Part shown: positions 62,660 to 64,000 of the stretch, piece after piece | Layout: each line of letters opens with the position of its first letter | Numbering within the stretch: position 1 is the first letter of the stretch | NCBI RefSeq assembly: GCF_000264315.1 | Contig: NZ_AJXU01000031.1 | Coordinates: 84,846-148,845, forward strand | Source of the DNA: Rhodanobacter fulvus Jip2 | GTDB taxonomy: Bacteria > Pseudomonadota > Gammaproteobacteria > Xanthomonadales > Rhodanobacteraceae | Length of the DNA stretch: 64,000 nucleotides | Reading direction: 5' to 3' | The notes under the pieces: model-generated | What the model was told of the DNA's origin: nothing | Seen by the model: the letters and a program-made list of their open reading frames with translations, nothing else | The model's database searches: none | Translations under genes and position numbers: made by a program

Positions 62660-63853
62660 TCAAAGCCGCCCACCCTGGTCGGACGCCATCAGCTCGGCAG
62701 GCAAGGCCAGCACGTCGAGCCCGCGCGCCAGCAGCATCGCCTGGAAGCGCTCGCCCATCTGGTCGGGCAGCATCAAGGTCTTCACCTGCTGCGCCAGTCG
62801 GTAGCGCGCGTGTTCGTCCACCGCCTGCGCCTGTTCGCGCTCGAAGATGGCCTGCAGGCCGGCGCCGATCAGGAACTGCGCCTGCGGCAGATAGGCGGCC
62901 ACGGCAAAACCGGCGCTGTTGCCGGCCTCGGCCAGCGCGGTGAAATCGACCGAGGCGGTGAGGTCGTTCAGGCCCGGCAGGTATAGCGGATCGTTGTGCG
63001 CGTGGTGGCGGTAGTGCGCCATCAGCGTGCCGTCGTCGCGCTCGGGCAAGTAGAACTCGCGGCGCACGTAGCCGTAGTCGATGAACAGCATCAGCCCGGC
63101 CACCAGCGAACCGGCGACGGCCTGGATCCAGTACGGCAGCTGCGGCAGGATCTCCGACCGGTAGCCGGCGGCGAACTCGCTGCCGATATCGCGCTCGACA
63201 TGGCGCACGGCGCCGCTCACCAGCGCATCTGCGGGCCGATCGACACGCAGCAGACGGCCTTCGCCATCGAGCGCCACGTATTCCTCGTACACCTCACCGT
63301 CGCGCAACGTGAAACGGGTGGCCGGCAGCGCGTCGATCACCTCGTTGGCGAACAGCACGCCACGCCAGTCCTGCTCGGGCGGACGATCCAGCCAGCGCAC
63401 GCGGGCATTGAGCTCCGCCGGCAGGCTGGCAGCCAAGCGTTCGCGCTGGCGCTGGCGCAGGTCCGCGCTGGGCTCCAGGATCAGGTAGTGCCGCGGCAGC
63501 GTGCCGCTGTCCGCGAACGCCAGCAGGGCCGCTTCGGCAAACGCGCCGCTGCCGCCGCCCAACTCCAGGAAATCCGCCTCCTCGCCCAGCGAAACCAGCG
63601 TGGGCTGCAGCGCGTGGACCACGCAACGCGCAAACAGCGACCCCAGTTCGGGCGCGGTGACGAAGTCACCGGCGGCGCCGAACTTGGTGCGGCCGGCGCT
63701 GTAATAGCCCAGCCCCGGCGCGTACAGGCAGCGCTCCATGTATTGCGAGAACGGCAGCGGCCCGTGCGAGGCGATCATCCCGCGCAGCAGCTGCAGCAGA
63801 TCGTCGGAGTGCGCGCGCTCGTCGGCGCTGGGTTCGGGGAGTCGGGAGGGCAT
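62660..63853 (-). CDS. class I SAM-dependent methyltransferase, MidA/NDUFAF7-like
   Basis: A 397-residue cytoplasmic protein of the COG1565 family, related to mitochondrial NDUFAF7 that methylates an arginine of complex I subunit NDUFS2. Seen: PLPFSQYMERCLYAPGLGYY, KFGAAGDFVTAPELGSLFAR, the SAM motif FLELGGGSGAFAEAALL, LFANEVIDALPATRF and LMLFIDYGYVRREFYLPERD. In bacteria the substrate is not established, and E. coli lacks the gene. The ATG at 63853 (MPSRLPEP) is selected; an upstream start at 63919 overlaps a microsatellite-rich area. It probably forms an operon with the VanZ-like gene. Confidence 0.88.
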   Translation of the reverse strand: MPSRLPEPSADERAHSDDLLQLLRGMIASHGPLPFSQYMERCLYAPGLGYYSAGRTKFGAAGDFVTAPELGSLFARCVVHALQPTLVSLGEEADFLELGGGSGAFAEAALLAFADSGTLPRHYLILEPSADLRQRQRERLAASLPAELNARVRWLDRPPEQDWRGVLFANEVIDALPATRFTLRDGEVYEEYVALDGEGRLLRVDRPADALVSGAVRHVERDIGSEFAAGYRSEILPQLPYWIQAVAGSLVAGLMLFIDYGYVRREFYLPERDDGTLMAHYRHHAHNDPLYLPGLNDLTASVDFTALAEAGNSAGFAVAAYLPQAQFLIGAGLQAIFEREQAQAVDEHARYRLAQQVKTLMLPDQMGERFQAMLLARGLDVLALPAELMASDQGGRL

Positions 63854-63938
63854 GCGGGCGGGCCGGTTCGGCAAAGGCGCAAGGATAGCCGATGCATCGT
63901 GACGGCCAGCCCGGCACAAGCGCAGCCTGTGCGTGACG

Positions 63939-63980
63939 CCCGTGCCCGTGCCCGTGCCCTTGCCCTTGCCCTTGCCCTTG
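63939..63980. repeat. hexanucleotide microsatellite (CCCGTG)3(CCCTTG)4
   Basis: Seven tandem hexamers in which the third base pair changes from GTG to TTG after three units. They continue directly into a heptamer repeat. It lies upstream of the methyltransferase start on the minus strand. Confidence 0.95.
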
Positions 63981-64000
63981 CGATTCCCGATTCCCGATTC
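63981..64000. repeat. heptanucleotide repeat (CGATTCC), cut by window end
   Basis: Two complete CGATTCC units and six bases of a third. It is the reverse complement of the GAATCGG heptamer at 42284-42324. The total length is unknown because the window ends inside the repeat. Confidence 0.9.

Overview
The window is dense, very GC-rich bacterial chromosome. Its gene set (queF, glk, mutM, cytochrome c4 with tandem DsbA-like lipoproteins, TonB-dependent receptor plus phytase-like protein, FadL-type porin), the heptamer repeats of GGGAATC and the palindromic repeats point to a gammaproteobacterium of the Lysobacterales/Xanthomonadales, most likely Rhodanobacteraceae (Rhodanobacter, Dyella and relatives). 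That placement is an inference from protein content; no 16S gene is present. I see no prophage, CRISPR array, integrase or intact insertion sequence. About 90 percent of the DNA is coding.

Layout. 1-2.6 kb: 3' end of queF, a small lipoprotein, a helical protein of uncertain family, and an HU-type nucleoid protein. 2.9-10.5 kb: a three-gene signalling cassette (1568-aa membrane PAS/GAF histidine kinase, single-domain response regulator, REC-PAS-PAS-GGDEF-EAL protein) with 4-bp start/stop overlaps. 10.6 kb: tRNA-Arg(CCG). 10.9-18.6 kb: FadL-like porin, YcgL protein, an 1154-aa membrane-anchored ankyrin protein, a cluster of palindromic repeats, and a Kef-type cation/proton antiporter. 18.7-21.2 kb: glutaminyl cyclotransferase and hemB face each other, and the junction between them is present as three tandem 305-bp copies. 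21.4-29 kb: glucokinase, HAD phosphatase, small lipoprotein, DUF2339/DUF3999 pair, Sel1-like secreted protein. 29-34.4 kb: SNF2-type helicase, gpsA, secB, then rpmB-rpmG. 34.6-38 kb: DUF4166 and DCC proteins facing a saccharopine-dehydrogenase-like protein, then a fatty acid desaturase. 38-42.3 kb: a Gld-like ABC export operon and mutM. 42.4-44.6 kb: an unrecognised protein, thymidine kinase and the EngB GTPase. 44.6-44.85 kb: a large nested inverted-repeat element. 45-50.3 kb: cytochrome c4, two DsbA-like lipoproteins, an endo/exonuclease/phosphatase-family protein, a small membrane protein and a GH17 membrane protein. 50.4-58.2 kb: lytic transglycosylase, NDUFA9-like reductase, PQQ-repeat protein, CCA-adding enzyme, LtaS/OpgB-like sulfatase. 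58.3-62.2 kb: TonB-dependent receptor and phytase-like lipoprotein. 62.2-63.9 kb: VanZ-like protein and a MidA/NDUFAF7-like methyltransferase. The right end of the window is a hexamer/heptamer microsatellite.

Most genes are housekeeping or envelope functions in short operons. The least explained signals are repeats: the triplicated gene junction at 19.4-20.3 kb, a palindromic repeat inserted in frame in thymidine kinase, and the nested inverted repeat abutting the engB start codon. Among proteins, the ankyrin protein, the signalling cassette, the Gld-like operon with a shortened DUF4340 partner and the receptor/phytase pair are the most worth following.
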